DNA of 64,000 nucleotides from Bog-473 sp963745175. GTDB lineage: Bacteria; Actinomycetota; Acidimicrobiia; Acidimicrobiales; RAAP-2. Of the stretch, positions 1-8,684 are shown piece by piece (within the stretch, counting starts at the first letter, position 1; the number at the start of each line of letters is the position of its first letter). A program made the position numbers and the translations under genes. The stretch spans positions 25,962 through 89,961 of the forward strand of contig CAVUWK010000014.1 of NCBI GenBank assembly GCA_963745175.1, in the 5' to 3' direction. The notes below the pieces were generated by a model that ran no database searches, had not been told where the DNA came from, and worked only from the letters and a program-made list of their open reading frames with translations.

Positions 1-2
1 CG

Positions 3-626
3 GTCACCGTCGAGATCGCTGGCGGCACCGCGCTCGAAGCAGATGTCGTCGTCGCCAGCGCCGGCCCGGCCACCCTCGGGCTCGTCGGCACCGGCGCCTC
101 CGTGGCCGCTGCGCCCTCGCTCCCCCAGGTGGCCTACTTCAAGTCCCGCCGCGGTGCCGCACTGCTCCCCGTCTTCATCGAGTGGGGCGAGGACATGATC
201 TACGGCCTACCGGTTCCCGGTGGTGGGCCGCATGCCGATACCTACAAGGTGTCCAACCACACACCGGGTCCCGTCCTCGAGAGCTACGACCCGGCCGACC
301 CGGCCGCGTTCGCGGCGGACGACCCTGCGCTCCTCGCGCGCATGACCCGCGTCGTGGGACGTCTGCTCCCCTCGCTCGATCCCTCGCCGGTTGCCACGGA
401 GCGCTGCGTCTACGACAACGCGGTCGACGCGGACTTCGTCCTCGATCGTGTGGGCCGGATCGTCGTGGGCTGCGGCACCAGCGGGCACGGGTTCAAGTTC
501 GGCCCGCTGCTGGGCGAGCTCCTGGCCGACCTGGCAGAAGGCTCGCGCCCCGCCGTCGACCTCGGCCCCTTCCGGCTGACCCGCGACCCCGTTGCGGCGC
601 ACGGGACGGCGCCCGACTCCCGGTAG
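3..626 (+). CDS. FAD-dependent sarcosine oxidase / DAO-family oxidoreductase, C-terminal part (5' end outside window)
   Basis: The frame is open from base 3 without a start, so the gene enters from the left edge and only about 207 residues are visible. The C-terminal stretch with GCGTSGHGFKFGPLLGELL, preceded by ERCVYDNAVDADFVLDR, is the hallmark end of monomeric sarcosine oxidase/N-methyltryptophan oxidase-like flavoenzymes, which oxidatively demethylate N-methylated amino acids. The Cys in ERCVYDN sits where these enzymes covalently attach FAD; the assignment of covalent flavin is inference. The Rossmann GxGxxG motif must lie upstream of the window. It ends 9 bases before the next gene, so the two may be co-transcribed. 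The exact substrate cannot be told. Confidence 0.8.
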   Translation, partial: VTVEIAGGTALEADVVVASAGPATLGLVGTGASVAAAPSLPQVAYFKSRRGAALLPVFIEWGEDMIYGLPVPGGGPHADTYKVSNHTPGPVLESYDPADPAAFAADDPALLARMTRVVGRLLPSLDPSPVATERCVYDNAVDADFVLDRVGRIVVGCGTSGHGFKFGPLLGELLADLAEGSRPAVDLGPFRLTRDPVAAHGTAPDSR

Positions 627-635
627 TTTGCATCG

Positions 636-1175
636 GTGCCTCGCTACGTCGCCCTGCTCCGGAGTGTCAACGTGGCGGGACACGGGCGCCTCGCCATGGA
701 CGAGCTGCGCCGTTCGTTCGACGGCCTCGGGTACAGCGGCGTCTCCACCTACATCCAGACCGGAAACGTCCTTTTCTCGACGGGAACGAAGAGCGAGGCG
801 GGGATCGCCACGGCCATCGAGCAGCGCCTGGCGGAGGACTTCGGCGACTCGCCCGCCGTCCTGGTGCGGAGCATCCCCGACCTCCTGCGCGTTGGTTCGG
901 CGAGTCCCTACGCCAAGGCGGGCGCCGACCCGTCCCGTCACCACGTGACCTTCCTGGCCACGCGCCCGTCGAAGGCGGCACTGCAGGCGTTCGCCCTCCC
1001 TCCGAGCGGACGCGACGAGCTCGTCGTCGACGGCCGGGAAATCTACGTGCACACGCCGGACGGCTATGCCCAGACGAAATACACCGGGACGTTCCTGGAG
1101 CGGCGGTTGGGCGTGGTGAGCACCACGAGGAACTGGAACACGGTGACCAAGCTCTGCGACCTCGCGAGGCGCTGA
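636..1175 (+). CDS. DUF1697 family protein
   Basis: A 179-aa protein beginning with a GTG codon. It starts MPRYVALLRSVNVAGHGRL and contains TYIQTGNVLFST, the two conserved blocks of the DUF1697 family, and ends with the usual RNWNTVTKLCDLA block. Length matches the family norm (about 180 aa). No biochemical role is established for the family. There is no clear Shine-Dalgarno sequence; the start is chosen because the family alignment begins within the first few residues. It lies 9 bases after the flavoenzyme and converges on the pilB-like gene. Confidence 0.85.
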   Translation: MPRYVALLRSVNVAGHGRLAMDELRRSFDGLGYSGVSTYIQTGNVLFSTGTKSEAGIATAIEQRLAEDFGDSPAVLVRSIPDLLRVGSASPYAKAGADPSRHHVTFLATRPSKAALQAFALPPSGRDELVVDGREIYVHTPDGYAQTKYTGTFLERRLGVVSTTRNWNTVTKLCDLARR

Positions 1176-1191
1176 GCGGCGCCCCGGGACC

Positions 1192-3048
1192 TCACATCGC
1201 GTAGATGCTGCGGATCACCTCGGAGATGGTCGTCAGATCCTGCGCCACCAGGTTGATGGCCTCCTCGCGGAGGGTGCGCATGCCCTGCTTCTGGGCCAGG
1301 CGGCGCAGCTCGTCCTGGGTGGCCCAACCCACGATCAACCGCTTGATCTCGGGTGTCATCTGGAGGAGCTCGTAGACACCGATGCGGTCCTGGTAGCCGG
1401 TGTTCCCGCAGAAGTTGCAGCCGGTGCCTTGGTAGAAGTCCGTTTTCGGATCCCCGCCGCTCTCCTCGTAGAAGGCCATCTCTTCCTGGCTGGGCGTGTA
1501 GCGGGTCTTGCAGGACGGGCAGACGCGGCGCACCAGGCGCTGGCCCACGATGGCGATGACCGACGAGGCGATGAGGAACGACTCGATCCCCATGTCCAAG
1601 AAGCGGTGCAGGGCCGAGACCGAGTCGGTGGCGTGGAGCGAGGAGAGCACGAAGTGCCCCGTGAGCGCCGACTGGACGGCGATGCGGGCCGTCTCGACGT
1701 CGCGGATCTCGCCGACGAGGATCACGTCGGGGTCCTGGCGCAGGATCGACTTGAGCCCGGTGGCGAAGGTCAGGCCTGCCTGCTCGTTGGTCTGGATCTG
1801 GTTGATCTTGGGGAAGACGAACTCCACCGGGTCCTCGATCGTCATGACGTTGCGGGACCGGTCGCTGACCTCGCTCAGCGTGGCGTAGAGCGTGGTGGTC
1901 TTGCCGCTCCCCGTCGGGCCGGCGCACAGGACCATGCCGAAGGGCGCACGCGTGAGTTTCGAGTAGGTCTCGTGGGTGTCGGTGGGCATACCCAGCTCAC
2001 CGAGGCGGAGGACCGAGCGGTTCTTGTCCAGGATCCGGAGCACGCACTTCTCGCCCCAGATGGTGGCGAGCGTCGACACCCGCACGTCGGTTCCCTTGCC
2101 GTCGAGCTCGGTGGTGAACTGGCCGTCCTGGGAGCGGCGCCGCTCCACGATGTTCATGCCGGCAAGGATCTTGATCCGGCTGATGAGCCCAAGGCCCATC
2201 GTCACCGGGAGCTCGATGATGTCCTTGAGGGCTCCGTCGATCCTGAAGCGGACAAAGATCACCTCTTGCGAGGGTTCGATGTGCACGTCCGAGGCCCGAT
2301 CGCGCATGGCCTGGGTCAAGATGCTGTCGACGACCTGGACGACAGGGGCGTCCGCTGACACCACTTCGGTGCTCTCGGTCTCGACGGGGCGCTTCCGTGA
2401 GACCTCCACGGCCTCGAAGGCCTGCACGAGCTTGCCCACGCTGCCGATCGCCTGATAGCTGCGGTCGATGGCCCATCGGATGTCGCTCAATGGAGCGAGT
2501 GCCAACCGGACCGAGTGTCCACTGGTCTCGGCCAGGCGGAAACGAACATCGTCGCTCGGCTGGGCCACCGCGACGTGCAGGCCCTGGTTGTCCAGACGCA
2601 CCGGAATGGCGAGGAGTTCCCGAGCCACCTCTTCTGGCAGGAGGGCAACCGCGATCGGTTCCGGCGTGGCACGCCGAAGATCGATCACCGACATGCCGAA
2701 GAAATCCGCCAGCGCGTCCACGAGGCCCCGCTCGTCGAGGGCACCCATGTCGACGAGCACCTCACCGAGCCGCTTTCCCGAGCTTCCCTGCAGCTGGAGG
2801 GCAGTCGCGACCTGGGCATCGGTGACAAGACCGCGGGCGACGAGCACCTCCCCGAGCAGGCCCTTGGGCCGTGGCGCTGTCGCAACTGCGGAGACGGCCT
2901 CCTGGACCACATCCGGCTGCGGGTTGGCCGCTTCCGGCACCCAGGACGGGTCCGTCTCGTCGACATCGCCCGGCTCGGCGACGTCGACGAGGACATCTCC
3001 GTCGGGCACGTCCGGGTGGGCGCTGTTGTCCTTGCGTCGTATCTTCAT
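1192..3048 (-). CDS. pilB: Type II secretion / type IV pilus assembly ATPase (GspE/PilB family)
   Basis: Hexameric cytoplasmic ATPase that powers pilus or pseudopilus assembly. From the ATG at 3048 it is 618 aa. An N-terminal MshEN/T2SSE_N-like domain (about residues 60-190, LGEVLVARGLVTDAQVATAL) precedes the core ATPase. The Walker A motif GPTGSGKTTT is at about 377-386, followed by Asp/His boxes and the Walker B region DPDVILVGEIRD. A four-Cys zinc site is complete (CPSC near 510-513 and CNFC near 544-547). The frame stays open upstream to an ATG at 3120, but family similarity starts after the MKIRRKDN methionine. No pilC, pilM-Q or prepilin genes are nearby, so this is an orphan copy in the window. 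Confidence 0.9.
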   Translation of the reverse strand: MKIRRKDNSAHPDVPDGDVLVDVAEPGDVDETDPSWVPEAANPQPDVVQEAVSAVATAPRPKGLLGEVLVARGLVTDAQVATALQLQGSSGKRLGEVLVDMGALDERGLVDALADFFGMSVIDLRRATPEPIAVALLPEEVARELLAIPVRLDNQGLHVAVAQPSDDVRFRLAETSGHSVRLALAPLSDIRWAIDRSYQAIGSVGKLVQAFEAVEVSRKRPVETESTEVVSADAPVVQVVDSILTQAMRDRASDVHIEPSQEVIFVRFRIDGALKDIIELPVTMGLGLISRIKILAGMNIVERRRSQDGQFTTELDGKGTDVRVSTLATIWGEKCVLRILDKNRSVLRLGELGMPTDTHETYSKLTRAPFGMVLCAGPTGSGKTTTLYATLSEVSDRSRNVMTIEDPVEFVFPKINQIQTNEQAGLTFATGLKSILRQDPDVILVGEIRDVETARIAVQSALTGHFVLSSLHATDSVSALHRFLDMGIESFLIASSVIAIVGQRLVRRVCPSCKTRYTPSQEEMAFYEESGGDPKTDFYQGTGCNFCGNTGYQDRIGVYELLQMTPEIKRLIVGWATQDELRRLAQKQGMRTLREEAINLVAQDLTTISEVIRSIYAM

Positions 3049-3240
3049 GGTCTTCTCGCTGAAGTCGGAGCCGCGGCCTGAATCGCCAAGTCCGCCCGCC
3101 CAACCCTCCCCCAATTGCATCGGCCGTGCCTTTGCCGTACTTGAGTGCGACGGGGCCGTGTCTCACCAGGTCCCGCCGGGTTTCCTGGCAGCGGGGGCTT
3201 TCTGGCGGGTGGGGTCCCCCATCCGGTCCCACGAAAGACC

Positions 3241-3272
3241 GAAGCGCCAGGGAGCGAGCTCCCTGGCGCTTC
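3241..3272 (-). terminator. Perfect 14-bp stem-loop terminator behind the secreted protein gene
   Basis: GAAGCGCCAGGGAG and its exact reverse complement flank the 4-base loop CGAG. On the minus strand it follows the gene ending at 3329, and the sequence after it reads GGTCTTTCG, a weak T-rich tail. The symmetry and position between two minus-strand genes support a transcription terminator separating the secreted protein gene from the pilB-like gene. Confidence 0.8.
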
Positions 3273-3294
3273 GTCCTTCCACAACGTTGAGCCA

Positions 3295-3317
3295 GTCCTG
3301 GTCAGCTTGACCAGGAC
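3295..3317 (-). terminator. Second stem-loop just downstream of the secreted protein gene
   Basis: GTCCTGGTCA and TGACCAGGAC form a perfect 10-bp stem with a 3-base loop, 11 bases past the stop codon of the minus-strand gene. There is no T tract. Together with the 3241-3272 hairpin it makes a tandem pair; it could assist termination or protect the mRNA 3' end. Confidence 0.55.
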
Positions 3318-3328
3318 CCAGTCAGCTC

Positions 3329-3886
3329 CTACGAACAGGTCACGTTGATGTTCTGTACGTTGGCCGTCGACTGGCCATTGTTGTTCTGTGTCATGTGCAT
3401 GTTCGCGCTGATATCGATCGAACCGGCGGCTCCGCTTCCGTGGAAGGTGAGTGTGAAGCCCTGCTCGGCTTGATTGGTCGGAGGCAGGGTCGGGTCTGTG
3501 GACACGGAGTTCTGCCCACCACCGAACCAGATGTGCGCGTGACCCGAGTACTCGACCACGCTTCCATTCGTCAGCTGGGCCTGCCCCTCGGCGTTGCCAC
3601 CACCCCAGTCGCCGTTCTTGTTCGACGTGCCGTACATCACGGCATTGCCACTCGTGAAGTCAAGGCTCCACGTCGAGGTGGCCGGGGGGACCGGCTTGGC
3701 GGACAGGAACGACGGGCAATTGGTGAGCGCTACCGGCGGTGGCCCCGTGACCAGGTTCATGCCGGCGGCAGGCGCATGTTGCGCCCCCGAACTCGCAAAA
3801 GCGGCCGACGTGGCCAACCCGACTGCACCGACGCAGGCCAATGCACCTGCGCTCGCCAAGCCGATGACTGTCGTGAATTTCTTCAT
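3329..3886 (-). CDS. Secreted protein of unknown function
   Basis: From the ATG at 3884-3886 the protein has 185 aa. It begins MKKFTTVIGLASAGALACVG and continues to a likely AFA-SS cleavage site near residue 33, a classical Sec signal peptide. The mature part is rich in Gly, Asn, Ser and Thr, has a Cys near the middle and one three residues from the end (possible disulfide), and contains alternating beta-type stretches (GFTLTFHGSGAAGSIDISA). I do not recognise the family. A GGGAG box lies 12 bases before the start. The open frame extends upstream to 4111, but that part is not protein-like. Two hairpins terminate the transcript. Confidence 0.75.
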   Translation of the reverse strand: MKKFTTVIGLASAGALACVGAVGLATSAAFASSGAQHAPAAGMNLVTGPPPVALTNCPSFLSAKPVPPATSTWSLDFTSGNAVMYGTSNKNGDWGGGNAEGQAQLTNGSVVEYSGHAHIWFGGGQNSVSTDPTLPPTNQAEQGFTLTFHGSGAAGSIDISANMHMTQNNNGQSTANVQNINVTCS

Positions 3887-4206
3887 TCTCAAGGTACTCT
3901 CCCTTTCGCTCGGATGAACTGACCCAGCGATGCTCGCGTGCACGACCATCACCGCAGCTGGGGGCGCCGACCGTCCCACCTCCCCCCTCGCGATGTCGCC
4001 AATCGGACCGGGGCCAATGACCCCGCGCCCTTCGCCAACCCAAAGCGTAAAACAGTCCTCTGACCGGCACACGGGTGGGACCATGCCTCTCCGACGTCGC
4101 GCCAGCACCACTACGCGAGGTCCGGAAGAAAGAACAACAAACGAACAACAGCCGAGAACGGCAGGTCGTAGTGTCGGGACCGTTGCATCCTGTCGCGAGG
4201 AGGGGG
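3887..4206. other. Intergenic region between two divergent genes
   Basis: About 320 bases between the secreted protein gene (minus strand) and the broken FAD dehydrogenase gene (plus strand). It must contain both promoters, but I see no confident -35/-10 pair. An A-rich stretch at about 4127-4165 is the only composition break. Open frames crossing it look like GC-driven shadows. Confidence 0.5.
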
Positions 4207-5669
4207 ATGGAGCCGATCCCGGCGCTCGAGGTCAAAGACGTTCGCTTCGACGAGACGGTCGACGTGGTCGTGGTGGGCCTGGGCGCCGCGGGCTCGTCTG
4301 CGGTTGTCGCGGCCAGCCAGGGAGGCGCGGACGTCCTGGCCGTCGAACGTGCTGCCGGGCCCGGTGGGACGTCGGCCGACTCCGGCGGTCTCATCTACCT
4401 GGGAGGCGGCACGGCCCTCCAGAGCGCCTGCGGCTTCGAGGACTCGCCCGAGAACATGGCGGCCTTCCTCCGGGCCGCCCTTGGGCGGCGGAGACGACGA
4501 TCGCGTCAACGTCTACTGCGAGGGCTCGCCGGACCATTTCGACTGGTTGGTCTCCATCGGCGTGCCGTTCCGGGCGGCCTTCTGCGACGAGCCGAACCGA
4601 GAATCGGCCGATGACGCAGGGCTGCTCTTCAGCGGCGGTGAGGATTCCTACCCCTTCGACGAGATCGCCGTCCCGGTCCCGCGCGGTCACAAGCCGCAGT
4701 GGATGGACTCCGCCGGCGGCTTTCTCATGGAGCGCCTCGCCGCCGCCGTGTCGGCCAGCGCCGCCCGAGTGGTGGCCGACGCCAGCGCCGAGGCACTGGT
4801 CGCTCGACGGCGGCGAAGTCGTCGGCGTGCACGTTCGGACCGACGACGGCCCCCGGGCCATCCGGGCCCGTGGCGGCGTGATCCTGGCGACCGGAGGGTT
4901 CATCCACAACGAGGCGATGGTCGCCGAGCACTGCCCACGGGCCCATGTCCCCGACGCTGCCTGGCGGATCGGCACCCCGAACGACGACGGCCGCGGGATC
5001 CGGATGGGCGCCGGCGCCGGGGCCGCGACGACCCGCCTCGATGCGTTCGAGTGCGCGCTGCCGCTCGGGCCACCGCACCGTCTCGCCCGGGGGATTCTCG
5101 TCAACCGCCACGGCGAGCGGTTCATCAACGAGGATGCCTACACCGGGCGTATCGGGCTCCACGCCCTCTGCGACCACGACGGCTTCGTCTCCATGATCAC
5201 CGACGACGAGATCCACGAGCCGAACGTCATCGGACTCCGCGTCGGCTACGCCGCCGCCACCCCGGAGGAACTGGCCGTCGATCTCGGCCTTCCTCCCGAC
5301 GCTCTGGCGCGCACGGTGCGCGAGTACAACGAAGGTGCGGCCCACGGTGTCGACCCCGCATTTCACAAGCGCGCGCCCTATCTGCAGCCCATCGGCGTGC
5401 CGCCGGCGAGCGGTATCGGCGCCATCGACCTGCGGGTCGACCATGGCGCGATCTACGCGACCTTCACGCTCGGCGGTCTCACGACCGATCCCGACGGCGC
5501 CGCGCTCGACGGCGCGGGTGATCGCGTCCCGGGTCTCTACGCCGTCGGCCGGACCGCCGCCAGCCTCGCCGCCGACCACTACGCCAGCGGCATCAGTCTC
5601 GGCGACGGCTCGTTCTTCGGCCGACGCGCCGGGCGCGACGCGGCAACTCGAGCCCGAGCGGGGGCCTGA
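4207..5669 (+). pseudogene. FAD-binding dehydrogenase (fumarate reductase / 3-ketosteroid dehydrogenase-like), two frameshifts
   Basis: The expected product is a flavoprotein of about 487 aa. It begins MEPIPALEVKD, with the dinucleotide-binding motif VVVVGLGAAGSSA and GPGGTSADSGG as in KstD/FrdA-like dehydrogenases. The reading continues in a second frame (VNVYCEGSPDHFDWLVSIGV) after about 4483-4490 and in a third frame (SLDGGEVVGVHVRTDD to the end) after about 4799-4803. In both places deleting one base would restore a continuous protein, for example GGG to GG at 4483. The C-terminal part holds GVILATGGFIHN, an RFINEDAY active-site-like block and YASGISLGDGSFFGRRA. An AGGAGG box precedes the start closely. 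Either a decayed gene or two assembly indels. Confidence 0.75.
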
Positions 5670-5754
5670 CTCTCCCTCGCACACCGGTGCGCGCAGACGC
5701 TACGGTGCGGTGCGACGGGCGCAGACGGCGACCGCGAGAGATCGGAGGCTGGCG

Positions 5755-6202
5755 ATGACCTCGAAGGCTGACTTCACGGCAGAGGAATGGCGGCTGATCC
5801 TCGAAGCGCCTCCAAGTGCCGGAATGATCGTGGTCACCGCGCAACGAGGAGGATCATTTCGCGAGACCATCGCCATGGCCAAGGCTTACGCAGAGGCGCG
5901 CCAACAGCACGGCAAGAGCGAACTCCTCGACGACATTGTCGCGGCGAAGCCTGAGCACGATCACACGCACTACCACTCTCCCGAGGAGCTCAAGCAGCAC
6001 GGGCTGCAGCACCTGCCGCGATTCGATCACGGCGCTGTCGAGCAAGGCTGCGCCGGCGGAAGTCGACGAATATCGCCGGTTCATTGTCACGCTGTCCCAC
6101 AGGGTCGCAGCGGCTCACCGGGAGCATGGTCAAGAAGTCAGCGAGGCCGAGCAGGCCGCGATCGACGACATCACGGAGGCACTGCAGGCGGCCCCCGGTT
6201 AA
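5755..6202 (+). pseudogene. Uncharacterised small protein, one frameshift
   Basis: A good ribosome site (GGAGG, 6-base spacing) precedes the ATG at 5755. The protein begins MTSKADFTAEEWRLILEAP and runs through a Met/Ala/His-rich segment (MAKAYAEARQQHGKSELLDD). Near 6012-6020 the frame changes; the second frame continues with SITALSSKAAPAEVDEYRRF and stops at 6200-6202. Removing one C in CTGCCGCGA joins them into about 148 aa. The combined sequence resembles short helical actinobacterial proteins that start with a TxxEWxLI motif, but I cannot name a function. It converges on cysM. Confidence 0.6.
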
Positions 6203-6238
6203 GCCGGCTCAGCTCCTTCGCTGACCCCACCTCCCACG

Positions 6239-7207
6239 TCAGAAGTAGATGATCTCCTTGGCGCGCTCGGTGACCTCGTCGAGATCGCCCGTCCAGGCCC
6301 CGGTCGAGAGGTACTTCCAGCCGCCGTCCGCCGACACGACCACGATGGAGGCCTGCTCCCCCTCCGGCAGCGACGCTGCACACTTGACTGCGCCGGCCAG
6401 GGCCGCCCCGGTCGAGATCCCCGCGAAGATCCCCACCTCGGTCAGGCGCCGCGTCCACTCGATCGACTCGCGGGGCCGCACCACGGTCTTGCGGTCCAAC
6501 AGTTCTGCGCCCCCGAGGTTCTCGAAGATGGGCGGGATGTACCCGTCGTCGAGGTTCCGCAACCCGTCGACCATCTCGCCCGCGGGCGGCTCGACCGCCC
6601 AGATCTGCACGGCGTCCCCGAGCTTCTCGCGCAGGAAGCGCCCGACACCGAGCAGGGTCCCCGACGTGCCGAGCCCCGCCACGAAGTGGGTCACGCCGGG
6701 GCAGTCCCGCAGGATCTCGGGCCCGGTCCCCTCGTAGTGGGCCCTGGGGTTGGCCGGGTTGCCGTACTGGTAGAGGAAGATCCACTCGGGGTGTTCCTGG
6801 GCCAGGGCCCGGGCCATGCGCACGGCACCGTTCGAGCCCTCGGTCCCGGGCGACTCGATGATCTCGGCACCCCACAGTTCCAGCAGCTGGCGGCGCTCGA
6901 CCGACACGTTCGTCGGCATGACGACCTTGAGCGTGTAGCCCTTGACCTTGCACACCATGGCCAGCCCGATGCCGGTGTTGCCCGACGTCGGCTCCATCAG
7001 CACCTGGTCAGGCTTTCCCGGCACGAGGACGCCCGAGCGCTCGGCATCCTCGATGAGTGAGAGCGCCACCCGGTCCTTCACCGATCCACCCGGGTTCTGT
7101 CCCTCGAGCTTGATGGCGATGCGCGCCGCCGGATTCGGGCTGAGCGCGCTGATGTCGACGAGCGGCGTGTTGCCGATCAGGTCGAGCACCGAGGCGTAGA
7201 ACGTCAT
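6239..7207 (-). CDS. cysM: CysO-dependent O-phosphoserine sulfhydrylase (cysteine synthase B type)
   Basis: PLP enzyme that makes cysteine from O-phosphoserine using the thiocarboxylated carrier CysO as sulfur donor, as known for Mycobacterium tuberculosis CysM. The protein has 322 aa, the usual length. The PLP lysine is K44 in GGSVKDR and the substrate loop is TSGNTG at 74-79. The LRNLDDG segment near 216 keeps the Arg that in the mycobacterial enzyme selects phosphoserine over acetylserine. The ending WKYLSTGAWTGDLDEV matches the mycobacterial C-terminal lid region. It lies 21 bases behind cysO and in the same strand order mec-cysO-cysM, which strongly supports the CysO-dependent assignment over CysK. 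Confidence 0.93.
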   Translation of the reverse strand: MTFYASVLDLIGNTPLVDISALSPNPAARIAIKLEGQNPGGSVKDRVALSLIEDAERSGVLVPGKPDQVLMEPTSGNTGIGLAMVCKVKGYTLKVVMPTNVSVERRQLLELWGAEIIESPGTEGSNGAVRMARALAQEHPEWIFLYQYGNPANPRAHYEGTGPEILRDCPGVTHFVAGLGTSGTLLGVGRFLREKLGDAVQIWAVEPPAGEMVDGLRNLDDGYIPPIFENLGGAELLDRKTVVRPRESIEWTRRLTEVGIFAGISTGAALAGAVKCAASLPEGEQASIVVVSADGGWKYLSTGAWTGDLDEVTERAKEIIYF

Positions 7208-7228
7208 GGCGGCGAGCTCCGGAAGGTC

Positions 7229-7504
7229 TCAGCCCCCGGCCACGGCCGGCAGGATCGACACCTCGGCGCCGTCCGCGACGGGCGTGTCCAGGCCCTGCAG
7301 GTACCGCACGTCGTCATCGTTGACGTAGATGTTCACGAACTTGTGCAGGGTGCCGTCGTCGGTGAGGACCTGGCCCGCCATGCCCGGGTACTCGGCCACG
7401 AGCTTGGAGAGCACCTCGCCGATGGAGGCCCCGTCCACGTTGACGACGGCGGAGCCCCCGGCGTGGCTGCGCAGGACGGTCGGTAGGCGGACTTCGACGG
7501 CCAC
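7229..7504 (-). CDS. cysO: Ubiquitin-like sulfur carrier protein CysO (MoaD/ThiS family)
   Basis: A 91-aa beta-grasp protein that carries sulfur as a C-terminal thiocarboxylate. It starts with GTG at 7504 (MAVEVRLPTVLRSHAGG) after a GAGGAGG box and ends in AVAGG, the required terminal Gly-Gly. HKFVNIYVNDDDVRYLQGLD is the typical central strand of the CysO branch. Its place between mec and cysM is as in M. tuberculosis Rv1334-Rv1336. The larger open frame reaching to 8644 in the same frame is not the gene. Confidence 0.93.
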   Translation of the reverse strand: MAVEVRLPTVLRSHAGGSAVVNVDGASIGEVLSKLVAEYPGMAGQVLTDDGTLHKFVNIYVNDDDVRYLQGLDTPVADGAEVSILPAVAGG

Positions 7505-7610
7505 AGGGCCTCCTCGCTCGGTGTCGGACGGTACACCGGCCGTCCCGCGGGCTGGCCGGCTGATTGTTGACTGATCCGGTAATGATTCTACAAGGAGCCA
7601 GGCCAGACCC

Positions 7611-8045
7611 CTACCCCGGCCCGTCCAGCCCGGGAACCTCGAACTCCGGCACCTCGACCGGCTCCTCGGCGATGTGGCCCTCGCTGATGAGGTAGCTGCG
7701 CACGACAGGCTGGGTGTCGCGCAGTGAGACGAGCACGTAGTGCCAGCCGGGATCGGTGGCCTGGGCCACATCGGTCGGCGAGGGATAGGCGTCGGTGTGG
7801 GTGTGCGAGTGGAACACGCCCATGATGTCCGCGCCCAGGCCCTGGGCGGCCCGGTCGACCCGCAGCATCTCCTTGGGGTCGATCTCGTAGACCAGGGCCG
7901 ACGCCGCCGCGTTGGGCGTGACGAAGAGGTGGGTCGCCTCGTCGCCTCCGTAGGACCCGACCAGGAGGCCGCACGCCTCGTCGGGCAGACCGACCAGGCA
8001 GTGGGCGACCATCTCCATGTAGAGGGCACGGGACAGGCGGAGCAC
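7611..8045 (-). CDS. mec: JAMM/MPN+ metalloprotease Mec (CysO-cysteine hydrolase)
   Basis: Zinc isopeptidase-like enzyme that releases cysteine from the CysO-cysteine adduct. The protein has 144 aa. The JAMM signature is complete: Glu23 in PDEACGLLVG, then HSHTHTDAYPSPTD giving His79, His81, Ser89 and Asp92 (HxH-x7-S-x2-D). The start is a GTG at 8045; an ATG at residue 10 is the alternative. It is the first gene of the mec-cysO-cysM unit, with 106 bases to cysO, and is divergent from smpB with only 26 bases between the starts, so the two promoters overlap. Confidence 0.92.
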   Translation of the reverse strand: MLRLSRALYMEMVAHCLVGLPDEACGLLVGSYGGDEATHLFVTPNAAASALVYEIDPKEMLRVDRAAQGLGADIMGVFHSHTHTDAYPSPTDVAQATDPGWHYVLVSLRDTQPVVRSYLISEGHIAEEPVEVPEFEVPGLDGPG

Positions 8046-8071
8046 CCGAGAAGGGTACCCTCGTACCCCTC

Positions 8072-8596
8072 ATGGCCAGGGCGAAGAAGCAGATCGCCAA
8101 GCGGGCGGCCGCCCGCGAGGACCGCAGTGGCGACCGCGTCGTCGCCACCAACCGCCGCGCCCGGCGCGAGTACGAGTTCCTCGAGACTTTCGAAGCGGGA
8201 ATCGTGCTGCAGGGCTCCGAGGTCAAGTCGCTGCGCGAGGGGAAAGCCCAGCTGAGCGAGGCTTACGCCCGGGTGGACGACGGGGAGCTCTGGCTGTTCC
8301 AGCTGCACATCCCGCCCTGGCAGTACGCCACGGGCTTCGGCGCTCATGATCCGGACCGGAAGCGCAAGCTGCTGGTCCACCGCTCCCAGATCGACGAGCT
8401 GATGGGCAAGACCCAGCAGCAGTCCCTGACCCTCATCCCGGCCTCGCTGTACTTCAGGGACGGCAAGGCGAAGGTGCAGCTCGCCCTGGCCAAGGGGCGC
8501 CGGCTCTACGACAAGCGCAACGTGATCATGGCCCGGGACGCCGAGCGGGAGGCCGCCCGAGCGTCCAAGGAGATGGGCCGCTGGAACGGGGAATAG
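8072..8596 (+). CDS. smpB: SsrA-binding protein SmpB
   Basis: RNA-binding partner of tmRNA in ribosome rescue. The protein has 174 aa, slightly long because of a basic N-terminal extension (MARAKKQIAKRAAARED). Diagnostic blocks are VATNRRARREYEFLETFEAG, LQGSEVKSLREGKAQLSEAY and the C-terminal ALAKGRRLYDKRNVI, followed by the basic tail that enters the decoding centre. The ssrA gene follows 88 bases downstream on the same strand, the common smpB-ssrA order. Confidence 0.97.
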   Translation: MARAKKQIAKRAAAREDRSGDRVVATNRRARREYEFLETFEAGIVLQGSEVKSLREGKAQLSEAYARVDDGELWLFQLHIPPWQYATGFGAHDPDRKRKLLVHRSQIDELMGKTQQQSLTLIPASLYFRDGKAKVQLALAKGRRLYDKRNVIMARDAEREAARASKEMGRWNGE

Positions 8597-8639
8597 AGCC
8601 ACCGGTGGAAGGGCGTCGGCCAACGGGACCCTGATCCCG

Positions 8640-8645
8640 TACAAT
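8640..8645 (+). promoter_or_regulatory. Possible -10 element for ssrA
   Basis: TACAAT, an AT-rich hexamer close to the TATAAT consensus, sits 40 bases before the mature tmRNA 5' end, in otherwise GC-rich sequence between smpB and ssrA. No convincing -35 hexamer is seen 17 bases upstream. It would give a precursor with a leader of about 30 bases removed by RNase P. Confidence 0.35.
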
Positions 8646-8684
8646 GGGTGACCTGGTCAGGTCGATCAGTGGAGTCCCAGACAT

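Noticed and set aside
7229..8644. 471-aa open frame that includes cysO
   Set aside because: Only the last 91 residues are protein-like (CysO); the rest is antisense to smpB and out of frame with mec.
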